Assembly: GCA_029168955.1 (NCBI GenBank)
Contig: JAPDOI010001201.1
Span: 1-64,000, forward strand
Direction of reading: 5' to 3'
Length of the DNA stretch: 64,000 bases
Origin: Aplectana chamaeleonis
Taxonomy: Eukaryota > Nematoda > Chromadorea > Rhabditida > Cosmocercidae
Under the pieces are notes generated by a model. It ran no database searches. It had not been told where the DNA came from and worked only from the letters and a program-made list of their open reading frames with translations. This document shows, piece after piece, positions 22,301 to 31,935 of the stretch. The stretch's first letter is position 1, and every line of letters starts with the position of its first letter. Both the position numbers and the translations under genes were made by a program.

Positions 22301-23160
22301 ACAAATGTGTGGAGTTCGTAGTTTTTGCGCGGAGCGTCCGTAGCTATTCTTCGAGAAATTAGTGCTTCGTAATCTATCGCGTTCTGGCATATGTCTTTCC
22401 ATGCCCTATCATCCTCAACAGAAAAGGGTTGATCCCATTCATAGTTCTTTTTCCTCAACTCTTGTAGGAATACCTTCGCTGGTAAAAGCAGTGGAATAAG
22501 AAAACCAAATGGGTCGAATGTTGAATGGGTGATTTGCAGAATTTTCCTTTTTGTTGCATTCGTTTTGTATTGTATTTTAGATTTTATTACAAACTTATCT
22601 TCGTCAGGGTGCCAAGGGATTCCTAATATTTTGTGGTTCTTGCTTTTAGAAGTGTCTTCTACATCCATGGAGTAGTTGCACCTCATGTCATTTGTCATGA
22701 ATTGTCGTAAATTCATTGACATTTGTGCAAACGCTTTCTTGCATGCTCTATATTTACGAAGCAAGCCAACTGAAGAATTATCGGTCATCAGTACGTTATC
22801 AACGTAGAGGTTACGGTTAAGTTCCTCATATATTTCCTTCTTGTATTCGGTCTGTTGGGATATTCCATGTTGAATGGAGATGGCGAGTAAGAAGGGTGAA
22901 GCATTTATCCCAAAAGGTAACCAACAGAAACGCAGAATGCGGATATTACCAGGTGAAGGTGGTTGGTCGGTGTTTTTCAACCATAGGAATCTTACCGAAT
23001 CGCGTTCGCTTTCCTGTAAATGAATCATGTGAAAGGCTTTCTCCACATCGGCTATCATAACCATTTTTTCAACTCTTGATCGTAGGATTATTCCACATAG
23101 GTTTGGAAGAATTATCGGGCCTTGCTGTATAACATCGTTTAGACTGACCTGGTCTTTCAT
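19375..23160 (-). CDS. BEL/Pao pol polyprotein (RT, RNase H, integrase) fused to an Env-like domain
   Basis: A 1261-codon open frame on the minus strand. RT: VMIADVEKAF with the first catalytic Asp near residue 38, and YVDN at 119-122 in place of YVDD. RNase H: HTFVDASEKSF (about 284-294) and LYGDSQDALQ. Integrase: an HHCC finger (VIQDFHVRSGHQG..C..C) near 610-660, then VGIDLAGPF, ILSDNGTNF and WKGGFYERIIG giving the D,D,E triad. After about residue 1090 there is a signal-like FLTATIIACCFLMGKA, a Cys-rich ectodomain with glycosylation-type Asn, and a transmembrane segment (LAIGVTAIIIYLIIVTTYF). This resembles the Env-like region of nematode BEL elements. The start given is the first Met after a frameshift, not a real initiation codon. 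Confidence 0.9.
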   Translation of the reverse strand: MKDQVSLNDVIQQGPIILPNLCGIILRSRVEKMVMIADVEKAFHMIHLQESERDSVRFLWLKNTDQPPSPGNIRILRFCWLPFGINASPFLLAISIQHGISQQTEYKKEIYEELNRNLYVDNVLMTDNSSVGLLRKYRACKKAFAQMSMNLRQFMTNDMRCNYSMDVEDTSKSKNHKILGIPWHPDEDKFVIKSKIQYKTNATKRKILQITHSTFDPFGFLIPLLLPAKVFLQELRKKNYEWDQPFSVEDDRAWKDICQNAIDYEALISRRIATDAPRKNYELHTFVDASEKSFAAVVYLRRIDQYALIHTYLLMARQRLAPLKEKEKQLTIPRLELLALLIGARLTTFVLKELNLPITRIRLYGDSQDALQWVQSESNNGVFVNNRCKEIKAKMEKWKTENIRVSLHYIGSELNPADFATRGITKDQMSNPIWWNGPKFLGNDYSTWPSLPEYRCQNEPKKKDYYEEAGTSLITKVTTAKSETKMASCENCMIFNQEYSSFNRCRNVAVLVLKFIKRKIYEKVNDKHQLTLDQAVPELHQIGTSLPMNVVVADEAAVAERFVVRLMQKCMSKDESEKWKQLNLSMDENRIIRCHGRVRAQYLPKDTLEPILLLPGHPLTKLVIQDFHVRSGHQGVNGTLANIRTKFWIPKGRQTVKNLLTKCIICKRWNGKSYFYPESPSLPQARVERCRAFTNVGIDLAGPFNIVDSEREKHKRWIVLITCMVTRAVHLEVVTNLGAIEMINSLRRFVGRRGKPKSILSDNGTNFKLGYEIIKTIDGQQRVGNEDLLSFLTKETISWKFITPLSPWKGGFYERIIGVMKSALRKVTGRRSLNDSDFHTFVIECEAMVNSRPLSYVGSSYNEMSVLRPIDFLIPYTNVNLFELSGKPDEDALDMNYVPSVSTKGRAIAYVESLQSSLDQLWKTWTADYLLELRNFHQTRINQKSFTRKYPKVGEIVFIMDENLKRGEWQMGLVTELINDPDGMIRSVRIRKGRSTIERSINMLIPLELDEDDKERKKVNKLHEEASAKKKIEENNGGKSEIPISDAAINKSAADVGVTTPTSPRRQREFLPRKAKEQQCFAKEVQKSTHRAYRPRSASVPSISSKWNVFLTATIIACCFLMGKAQKMQSARVDCIKGGINIQLVNNTSVLEICGNEHCLEIKQPDMNFKVQFPAEVTLHTYHVSVKSFEGSNTKALHWTCPSSPFCEQIDCNFCSTMVSNPDCWPRLAIGVTAIIIYLIIVTTYFCMTVTRKMAKGMLKV

Positions 23161-23230
23161 TTTAGGAAAGCGTCAAGCACGATACGGAGTTTAGTAGTTT
23201 CCCTATCCTCCTTTATTACCGCCTGATGCG
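23161..23230 (-). pseudogene. BEL RT N-terminal piece
   Basis: Minus-strand translation gives IPHQAVIKEDRETTKLRIVL then DAFLK, and a frameshift into the main RT frame (KDQVSLNDV). It follows directly on NPYYI encoded just right of 28532, showing that the two halves were once continuous (YYI|PHQAV). Confidence 0.85.
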
Positions 23231-23236
23231 GAATCG

Positions 23237-23259
23237 CTCCAGCCGCGAAGCGGCTGGAG
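23237..23259. repeat. Terminal hairpin of the insertion
   Basis: CTCCAGCCGC, loop GAA, GCGGCTGGAG: a perfect 10-bp stem only 2 bp from the left junction. Hairpins next to an end are known for Helitrons and Helentrons. The flanking bases do not match the canonical CTRR terminus. Confidence 0.8.
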
Positions 23260-23550
23260 AGGTTTGGTTTTGCCTGGCACTTGTGATCACTTAGATTTTG
23301 GTAAAGTAGTTAATAAAACCTGTAAAACAAATTTTCTAGAGATTTCCTTCTGGATATAAGTGAGAGAGTATAGAAGACACCCGCTGACAAAATTTGAGCC
23401 AAATCGATTGAAAATTAACAAAGTTAGATCGGCGGAAGCTTAGCTAAAATTCGCGTTTTTTCTTGTAACGCGTCCTCGTGTCCTGTTCCTCGTTCCTCGT
23501 CCCTCGTTCCTCGTTCGCGCCACTAGCCACTGCCAGTGGTCGCAGGCTAT
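23260..23550. repeat. Left flank of the minisatellite, copy 1 of a dispersed repeat
   Basis: A 290-bp unique stretch (ACAAAATTTGAGCCAAATCG near 23390, AAAGTTAGATCGGCGG near 23420, CACTGCCAGTGGTCGCAGG near 23527). It aligns in the same order with 53153-53440, which has ACAAAATTTGAGCTAAATCC, AAAGTTAGATCAGTGG and CACTGCCAATCGTCGCAGG. The second copy carries no 42-bp array. Confidence 0.75.
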
Positions 23551-26500
23551 CAGTACATAGGGCATCTGATGACGTCATCAGGGTGTCATGTAAAGTACAT
23601 AGGGCATCTGATGACGTCATCAAGATGTCATGTAAAGTACATAGGGCATCTGATGACGTCATCAAGATGTCATGTAAAGTACATAGGGCATCTGATGACG
23701 TCATCAGGGTGTCATGTAAAGTACATAGGGCATCTGATGACGTCATCAAGATGTCATGTAAAGTACATAGGGCATCTGATGACGTCATAAGGGTGTCACG
23801 TAAAGTACATAGGGCATCTGATGACGTCATCAGGGTGTCATGTAAAGTACATAGGGCATCTGATGACGTCATCAGGGTGTCATGTAAAGTACATAGGGCA
23901 TCTGATGACGTCATCAGGATGTCATGTAAAGTACATAGGGCATCTGATGACGTCATCAGGGTGTCATGTAAAGTACATAGGGCATCTGATGACGTCATCA
24001 GGGTGTCATGTAAAGTACATAGGGCATCTGATGACGTCATCAGGGTGTCATGTAAAGTACATAGGGCATCTGATGACGTCATCAAGATGTCATGTAAAGT
24101 ACATAGGGCATCTGATGACGTCATAAGGGTGTCACGTAAAGTACATAGGGCATCTGATGACGTCATCAGGGTGTCATGTAAAGTACATAGGGCATCTGAT
24201 GACGTCATCAGGGTGTCATGTAAAGTACATAGGGCATCTGATGACGTCATCAGGATGTCATGTAAAGTACATAGGGCATCTGATGACGTCATCAGGGTGT
24301 CATGTAAAGTACATAGGGCATCTGGTGACGTCATCAGGTGTCATGTAAAGTACATAGGCATCTGATGACGTCATCAGGGTGTCATGTAAAGTACATAGGG
24401 CATCTGATGACGTCATCAGGGTGTCATGTAAAGTACATAGGGCATCTGATGACGTCATCAGGGTGTCATGTAAAGTACATAGGGCATCTGATGACGTCAT
24501 CAGGTGTCATGTAAAGTACATAGGGCATCTGATGACGTCATCAGGATGTCATGTAAAGTACATTGGGCATCTGATGACGTCATCAGGGTGTCATGTAAAG
24601 TACATAGGGCATCTGATGACGTCATCAGGATGTCATGTAAAGTACATAGGGCATCTGATGACGTCATCAAGGTGTCATGTAAAGTACATAGGCATCTGAT
24701 GACGTCAAAAGGGTGTCATGTAAAGTACATAGGCATCTGATGACGTCATCAGGGTGTCATGTAAAGTACATAGGGCATCTGATGACGTCATCAGGATGTC
24801 ATGTAAAGTACATAGGGCACCTGATGACGTCATCAGGATGTCATGAAAAGTACAAAGGGCAGTTGATGACGTCATCAGGTGTCATGTAAAGTACATAGGG
24901 CATCTGATGACGTCAAAAGGGTGTCATGTAAAGTACATAGGGCATCTGATGACGTCATCAGGGTGTCATGTAAAGTACATAGGGCATCTGATGACGTCAT
25001 CAGGATGTCATGTAAAGTACATAGGGCATCTGATGACGTCATCAAGATGTCATGTAAAGTACATAGGGCATCTGATGACGTCATCAGGGTGTCATGTAAA
25101 GTACATAGGGCATCTGATGACGTCATCAGGGTGTCATGTAAAGTACATAGGGCATCTGATGACGTCATCAGGGTGTCATGTAAAGTACATAGGGCATCTG
25201 ATGACGTCATCAGGGTGTCATGTGAAGTACATAGGGCATCTGATGACATCATCAGGGTGTCATGTAAAGTACATAGGGCATCTGATGACGTCATCAGGAT
25301 GTCATGTAAAGTACATAGGGCATCTGATGACGTCATCAGGGTGTCATGTAAAGTACATAGGGCATCTGATGACGTCATCAGGGTGTCATGTAAAGTACAT
25401 AGGGCATCTGATGACGTCATCAGGGTGTCATGTAAAGTACATAGGGCATCTGATGACGTCATCAGGGTGTCATGTAAAGTACATAGGGCATCTGATGACG
25501 TCATCAGGGTGTCATGTAAAGTACATAGGGCATCTGATGACGTCATCAGGGTGTCATGTAAAGTACATTGGGCATCTGATGACGTCATCAGGATGTCATG
25601 TAAAGTACATTGGGCATCTGATGACGTCATCAGGGTGTCATGTAAAGTACATAGGGCATCTGATGACGTCATCAGGATGTCATGTAAAGTACATAGGGCA
25701 TCTGATGACGTCATCAAGGTGTCATGTAAAGTACATAGGGCATCTGATGACGTCAAAAGGGTGTCATGTAAAGTACATAGGGCATCTGATGACGTCATCA
25801 GGGTGTCATGTAAAGTACATAGGGCATCTGATGACGTCATCAGGATGTCATGTAAAGTACATAGGGCATCTGATGACGTCATCAGGATGTCATGTAAAGT
25901 ACATAGGGCATCTGATGACGTCATCAGGATGTCATGTAAAGTACATAGGGCACCTGATGACGTCATCAGGGTGTCATGTAAAGTACATAGGGCATCTGAT
26001 GACGTCATCAGGGTGTCATGTAAAGTAGATAGGGCATCTGATGACGTCATCAGGGTGTCATGTAAAGTACATAGGGCATCTGATGACGTCATCAGGGTGT
26101 CATGTAAAGTACATAGGGCATCTGATGACGTCATCAGGGTGTCATGTAAAGTACATAGGGCATCTGATGACGTCATCAGGGTGTCATGTAAAGTACATAG
26201 GGCATCTGATGACGTCATCAGGGTGTCATGTAAAGTACATGAGGCATCTGATGACGTCATCAGGTGTCATGTAAAGTACATAGGGCATCTGATGACGTCA
26301 TCAGGGTGTCATGTAAAGTACATAGGCATCTGATGACGTCATCAGGGTGTCATGTAAAGTACATAGGGCATCTGATGACGTCATCAGGTGTCATGTAAAG
26401 TACATAGGGCATCTGATGACGTCATCAGGGTGTCATGTAAAGTACATAGGCATCTGATGACGTCATCAGGGTGTCATGTAAAGTAGATAGGGCATCTGAT

Positions 26501-27781
26501 GACGTCATCAGGTGTCATGTAAAGTACATAGGGCATCTGATGACGTCATCAGGGTGTCATGTAAAGTACATAGGGCATCTGATGACGTCATCAGGTGTCA
26601 TGTAAAGTACATAGGGCATCTGATGACGTCATCAGGGTGTCATGTAAAGTACATAGGCATCTGATGACGTCATCAGGGTGTCGCGTAAAGTACATAGGGC
26701 ATCTGATGACGTCATCAGGTGTCATGTAAAGTACATAGGGCATCTGGATGACGTCATCAGGATGTCATGTAAAGTACATAGGGCATCTGATGACGTCATC
26801 AAGGTGTCATGTAAAAGTACATAGGGCATCTGATGACGTCAAAGGGTGTCATGCGTAAAGTACATTGGGCATCTGATGACGTCATCAGGTGTCATGTAAA
26901 GTACATTGGGCATCTGATGACGTCATCAGGGTGTCATGCAAAGTACATAGGGCATCTGATGACGTCATCAGGGTGTCATGTAAAGTACATAGGGCATCTG
27001 ATGACGTCATCAGGGTGTCATGTAAAGTACATAGGGCATCTGATGACGTCATCAGGGTGTCATGTAAAGTACATAGGGCATCTGATGACGTCATCAGGGT
27101 GTCATGTAAAGTAGATAGGGCATCTGATGACGTCATCAGGATGTCATGTAAAGTACATAGGGCATGTGATGACGTCATCTGGTGTCATGTAAAGTACATA
27201 GGGCATCTGATGACGTCATCAGGGTGTCATGTAAAGTACATAGGGCATCTGATGACGTCATCAGGGTGTCATGTAAAGTACATAGGGCATCTGATGACGT
27301 CATCAGGGTGTCATGCAAAGTACATAGGGCATCTGATGACGTCATCAGAGTGTCATGTAAAGTACACAGGGCATCTGATGACGTCATCAGGGTGTCATGC
27401 AAAGTACATAGGGCATCTGATGACGTCATCAGGGTGTCATGCAAAGTACATAGGGCTTCTGAAGACGTCATCAAGGTGTCATCTAAAGTACATAGGGCAT
27501 CTGATGACGTCATTAGGATGTCATGTAAAGTACATAGGGCATCTGATGGCGTCATCAGGATGCCATGTAAAGTACATAGGGCATCTGATGACGTCATCAG
27601 GTGTCATGTAAAGTACATAGGGCATCTGATGACGTCGTCAGGATGTCACGTAAAGTACATAGGGCATCTGATGACGTCATTAGGATGTCATGTAAAGAAC
27701 ATAGTGCATCTGATGACGTCATCATGGTGTCATGTAAAGTACATAGGGCATCTGATGACTTCATCAGGACGTCGTGGAAAG
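23551..27781. repeat. Minisatellite: about 100 tandem 42-bp units with a CRE palindrome
   Basis: The unit is 42 bp and contains the perfect palindrome TGATGACGTCATCA, hence a full cAMP-response element TGACGTCA in nearly every copy. It is followed by a variable GGGTG/GGATG/AAGATG and then TCATGTAAAGTACATAGGGC. Because 42 is a multiple of three, both strands read open for hundreds of codons (HRASDDVIRVSCKV-type repeats). These are not genes. Units lacking one G are 41 bp. Variant markers recur at fixed spacing (for example TCATAAGGGT at 23785 and 24121, 336 bp or 8 units), so blocks of units have been duplicated. The last 15 or so units near 27350-27780 are more diverged. Confidence 0.97.
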
Positions 27782-27912
27782 TGAGTAGCGCTTAATTCGT
27801 AGCGTGCGCAACAAGTTTGTTGCTTACTGATTATTATAGCAATCAATGCTATTTGAAAATATTGAAGATTTTTTCATAGATATTACTTCGTAATATCAAT
27901 AAAAAGTGAACA

Positions 27913-28532
27913 ATTCTATCAAAAAGGGGTCTTCCAAGCGAAAGAGGTTTGGTTGGCGTCAGAAACGTCCCAACAAAAAGAGAACAATAGGTAAGTAGAT
28001 TGAGGAGAGTCTACAAAAAGTGAACAATATTCTCTGAGAGTAATTTTTCTTGGTGAACACTTCTTAACAGCGAAAACAAACCGTTGCGGTGTTCTACACA
28101 GAAGCTTTCTGTGGTTCCAATAATGGTCTTGATTACGCAAGAACCGTTTAAACGTATGTGCATGTAAACCTAACTCTTACCATCAGAATAGAAGATGACG
28201 TCGCAAAGACTTAGACAGACTGTTAGGTCTTGCTGTAAGGAGAAGCAAAACAATAAAATAGAAATACAGCATTAAGCAAGAGTAATCCCGTAAAATCTCG
28301 CTAAACGAATAGAAGTGCTTTTTCCGAAAGACACTATACCCATCATCGTAAAATGCCACAACGGTTTGTTTCCGCTGTTAAGAAGTGTTCACCAAGAAAA
28401 ATTACTCTCAGAGAATATTGTTCACTTTTTGTAGACTCTCCTCAATCTACTTACCTATTGTTCTCTTTTTGTTGGGACGTTTCTGACGCCAACCAAACCT
28501 CTTTCGCTTGGAAGACCCCTTTTTGATAGAAT
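27913..28532. repeat. 620-bp segment with 176-bp near-perfect inverted repeats
   Basis: Left arm 27913-28088 and right arm 28358-28532 are inverted copies with only a few differences. They begin ATTCTATCAAAAAGGGGTC and end GACCCCTTTTTGATAGAAT. The 270-bp centre is A+T-rich without an ORF. Read through from BEL, the right arm adds an artificial LSKRGLPSERGLVG tail to the pol frame. It is either the right end of the 5.3-kb insertion or a separate foldback MITE. Confidence 0.85.
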
Positions 28533-30368
28533 ATAATAAGGATTGTCTGCTTGTGGAGGTTCCAAAGCCTCTTCAACGAAGTTTTTCCTTAACTGATCTT
28601 CTATAAGTTTGCAGTAGTCTGCCCAACACGTGGGGTTACGTGTTTTCATCTTGAACAGCTGATGAAGTCTGCTCAGTGCCAGGCTATAGTTGTCAGAAAG
28701 ACTTTGCTTATTTGGTTTCCACGGAAATTTTACATAAATTTTTCCATCCCTTATTTGCACGGAAGAATGAAATTCATCAACGATGCGTTGGTTTTCTTCA
28801 TCTCTGCTACTACAATCTTCTATTCCTACCAGTTGTAGTTTCCATAACTCGGAATAGTCTGGAGTGGAGTTACCAGTATCAGATAATTTCACCATGTAAA
28901 TATCAGAGGCTTCGTTTGATGGCTCCTTATTTCCAGGATCTGTCTTGGAATCCATTCGCGATCCTGATATCACAGGACCGAACACTGTTGGTGTCACGAA
29001 AAGTCCGGATGGTAGACGGAAAATAGGTTCGTCAATTTTGATCACGTTATTAAAGTAATCGATTCCCAGGAGTATTTCCTGAAAAACTTGGGCATGATCA
29101 GCATTCAACGAATTGCCCGGGAAAATCCTTTGAAGGACATCTTTATCCTCTTCTGAGATTTTCTGGAGTTCAATTTCTGTAGTTATTCTGTCGTGAGTGA
29201 GAAGGCTCACCGGCATGGATACACCATTTTCGCCAAGAAGATTCGCATTTACTCTTTTAACTCTTCTCTTCTCTGCTCTCCCACCAAACGTGGTTACAAC
29301 AATAGATTTTTCCGATACTGGTTTGAGGCTCAGCTTATCGACAAGAGTTGTTGTTATAAACGATTGATCTGATGCTGAGTCTAACAAGGCGTAAGCAGTT
29401 TCCTTTTGGTTTGAAGCTTCGTTACATACTAATACAGTAGCGATCATGAGACGAGCAGCATATGTTTCCTCATTTCTTCTATTGGTAAGAAGAGTTATTT
29501 CCTGGAGATCTGAGCCCTCATCTGGGTCAACCTTCACATTATGAACTACACCCTGATCCGATGAGGTTGAATGTGAGAATCTCACTCGACGATTAGGCGA
29601 GGGTGAGTGTTGAAATCTCCCTCTCTCAATAGAGTTATGGGTTGATCCCAATGATGGTGATCGTGTTGGAACTTGCCTCTCCCTAGTGGGTTTTGTATCA
29701 TATGACCGCGAGGGGGATGTGGAATCGTTGCGATTATGACATCGCGGTGGATTGAAACGCTGAGGTTTCCCATTAAATTGTGGAGTATTGTATCTTTCCC
29801 TTGAATTAAATCTGCCCCTTGAATTGAATCTTTCTCTTGAAGGAAAAGATTGTGGCTCTCTGTACTGGTATCTACGCTGGTCTGTGCGACCTCTCTGTTC
29901 ATTCCAATTTCCCACTGTTCTTCTACACAGAATTGGATGATGAGGACGTTGGCACAGATGGCATGGTCTCCGAGTGCATGAAAACGTCTGATGGTGCGGA
30001 CTAAAGCATTTCCAACAAACATTGAGTGATTTCATGCGCTGGATTTTTTGTTGAGGGGTTGCATATGTCTTGCACTCCACAAATTTATGGTTTTTATTGC
30101 ATCCTAGGCATCGGATGTTTGGTTTTACCTGAGTGTGATAGGTGATTGTTTCCGACGGATCTCGTGATTCCTTACGGGTTTCCAGGTGTTCCCTTCTTTT
30201 AATTACGATACTGAGATGATTTAAGAGGTCTTCCATTGTCCAGTTTTTTCCTGAATCAAACTCTTTCCTCGCCACCTCATCTTGGACAATTGGTGGGAAG
30301 GTTTCAATTACCATGCTTATCATATTGGTTGTATCCACTATTTCCCCTTGCCTGCGTAATGTAGCCAC
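28533..30368 (-). pseudogene. BEL/Pao gag C-terminus, zinc knuckles, protease and start of RT
   Basis: Minus-strand frame: a gag segment with WTMEDLLNHLSIVIKRRE; zinc-knuckle-like clusters (CLGCNKNHKFVEC, CWKCFSPHH, C..RPCHLCQRPHHPILC); an Arg/Ser-rich linker; an aspartic protease with LLDSASDQSFI as the active-site motif (DSA type); the LGIDYFNNVI motif typical of Pao peptidases; and the RT lead-in with YSLALSRLHQLFK and NPYYI. It is truncated by the insertion at 28532. The upstream frame is separated by a TAG (near 30375) and a frameshift (near 30450). Confidence 0.85.
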
Positions 30369-30460
30369 AATTGCCTAGATATCATTGAGGTTGTTACGGA
30401 GTGATCTTGCGTCATCTCGCGACTGTTTCCTAGATTTCAGCTGAGATATCATTAATATGG

Positions 30461-31195
30461 TTACTCTTTTCGGATTTTGTACTGATTGTGAAGCTGCAGA
30501 ACCGCCTTCTCGTAGGAATCTCCTGTTCTGGGTATCATTTTGATAGCCCTAGCTGCGTCTCCTGTGCAGCAGTTGATCAAAATTGAAAGTTTCTCAATGT
30601 TTGAATAGGGCTGCTTATCGACGAGTTCCTCGAACAATTCCCAGAAGGAATCAAATTCGGCAGCTTTCCCATTAAATTCTGGAATTTTTAGTTCATTTCC
30701 CAGCAAGCGTCTATCAAGAAGTCTCCACGCTTGGTTTCCTTCTGAGTTATCTCCCGCGAACTGATTGGAATTTTGAGGCTGTTGACGTAGCTCTATTTCT
30801 TGTTTTACCGATGCGCTTTGACATTCTATCTCAACGAGCCTCTTTTCTAAAATACGGCATAGAACAGATGTTTCCTGGAGAATTTCATCACCTTTCTTCT
30901 CCGTCCAGTATTCGTAGAACTGACTCTCGAGTGCTGCGTCTTTAGTTTCGGAAAAGACATCACAGTACTCGTCATAGAGTTTCCATACCATTCCCTTCAC
31001 TTGTTCAAGCTTTTGACACAAGTCTTTCACAATTATTGGTTTAGTTACCAAGAACTGTTGCAGGTCTTTGAGGTCAGTAGGGAATACCCAAGGATTTCCG
31101 AACTCGTCCCCATCTCTGAGTAACAGTTCTAGTATATTAAGTTGCCTGGTTATTTTCTGTTTTGCCGTTTTCAGGCTAACAGATGTAGTGCTCAT
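30461..31195 (-). CDS. BEL/Pao gag N-terminal region
   Basis: A 244-codon minus-strand frame beginning MSTTSVSLKTAKQKITRQLN. It is helical and charged, with PEFNGKAAEFDSFWELFEELV and KLSILINCCTGDAARAIKMI, the conserved block of Pao gag (DUF1759-like). It would form the capsid-like particle. The frame ends early by a shift; the continuation (ISQLKSRKQSRDDARSLRNN) lies in another frame before 30368. Confidence 0.8.
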   Translation of the reverse strand: MSTTSVSLKTAKQKITRQLNILELLLRDGDEFGNPWVFPTDLKDLQQFLVTKPIIVKDLCQKLEQVKGMVWKLYDEYCDVFSETKDAALESQFYEYWTEKKGDEILQETSVLCRILEKRLVEIECQSASVKQEIELRQQPQNSNQFAGDNSEGNQAWRLLDRRLLGNELKIPEFNGKAAEFDSFWELFEELVDKQPYSNIEKLSILINCCTGDAARAIKMIPRTGDSYEKAVLQLHNQYKIRKE

Positions 31196-31210
31196 AATAC
31201 GGTGCGTTTA

Positions 31211-31225
31211 TCAACTGGACGACCA
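31211..31225 (-). promoter_or_regulatory. Possible primer-binding site of the BEL element
   Basis: On the minus strand TGGTCGTCCAGTTGA lies just upstream of the gag start. It begins with the TGG that pairs with a tRNA CCA end. The matching tRNA is not identified and the LTR edge is unproven. Confidence 0.25.
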
Positions 31226-31639
31226 GTGTGGATAAGATGTCTCGAAGTGATGACGGCGTGTTATATAGCCTTGAATCTGATCTGAGATAGTGTTTGAATA
31301 AACAAATCTTGTGTTTCTGTTCTAATGTTTTGAGAGTGTTGGCTGCCTTCGAGTATATTTTCCTCACCTAAGACATTATGGAATTTTCATCTGATATAAA
31401 ATGTTTTCATTCAATTTGTTTTGAAATTCCTATCAGACACATTAATCTTTGTTATGGTATCTGACCGAGTCATTGAGGAATTTCTCTTTTTGTTTTTTTC
31501 AATCTCAGCAAAAACTTTGAAAGCGAATTTTTCCTGTGGCTTATATCCAGCTTCCTTTTTTTTAATATACCTTCTACTTCTTCTTTGTCGCTCGGACATC
31601 CAACGGACTGTGATACTGTCCGGATGATCACTTAACTTT

Positions 31640-31935
31640 GATTTGTCTATCGGACAAATCGACCGGGTTTCTTCAGAGTTCTCCTTCTCCTTCAGATATG
31701 ATTGGGTTTGTTCTTCTATACTTTCCTGCTGCCACCAGGGATCAAGACGTACGAGACCAAACCCAAACTTCAGTCATGTCTATATTCACTCTACAATTGG
31801 TTATTCAGAATTCTGTTCCTTAAAGCAAGGCCTTTTTTGAAGTGTCTATCGGACACTCCAACCGGGTTTTCTAGGAGTTAACCTCTCCTGGTGGGTCTTT
31901 CGGACGCACCGACCGGGTTTTCTGAGAGTGACCTT
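31640..31935. repeat. Three spaced copies of a TCGGAC..CCGGGTTTTCT motif
   Basis: Copies near 31645, 31848 and 31890 share the order TCTATCGGAC, a short spacer, GACCGGGTTTTCT (or AACCGGGTTTTCT), then GAGT and a CT-rich stretch. The CGGAC and CCG parts could pair. Meaning unknown. These might be LTR or leader repeats of the neighbouring BEL element. Confidence 0.5.

Larger units (their letters stand above)
23235..28528. mobile_element. 5.3-kb insertion in BEL pol containing a minisatellite and an inverted repeat
   Basis: The insertion splits the BEL codons YYI|PHQAV. GAAT at 23231-23234 and at 28529-28532 may be a 4-bp target duplication. From left to right it holds a 10-bp-stem hairpin, a 290-bp unique flank, about 100 copies of a 42-bp repeat, a short A+T-rich spacer and a 620-bp inverted-repeat segment. 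The left flank is related to 53153-53440, so the carrier is a dispersed family. A Helentron/Helitron-like or satellite-bearing DNA element is possible, but no Rep/helicase or transposase is present. It could also be two insertions side by side. Confidence 0.65.
19162..31400 (-). mobile_element. BEL/Pao LTR retrotransposon remnant (3' end lost), split by a 5.3-kb insertion
   Basis: Minus-strand order: gag (31195-30461), gag/zinc-knuckle/protease/RT start (30368-28533), insertion (28528-23235), then RT, RNase H, integrase and an Env-like tail (23230-19171). Without the insertion the internal region is about 6.7 kb, usual for BEL/Pao. A TAG and a frameshift lie between the first two blocks, and another frameshift near 23165, so it is inactive. 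I find no matching LTR pair. The 3' end is replaced by the family B fragment at 19161. Confidence 0.9.

Noticed and set aside
23551..27781. CRISPR-like direct repeats
   Set aside because: There are no unique spacers between repeats, no cas genes, and the surrounding DNA is eukaryotic. It is a minisatellite.
23444..27784. Very long open frames on both strands across the 42-bp array
   Set aside because: The unit length is a multiple of three and has no stop in several frames, so all frames stay open. There is no start context, splice signal or domain. These are repeat artefacts.
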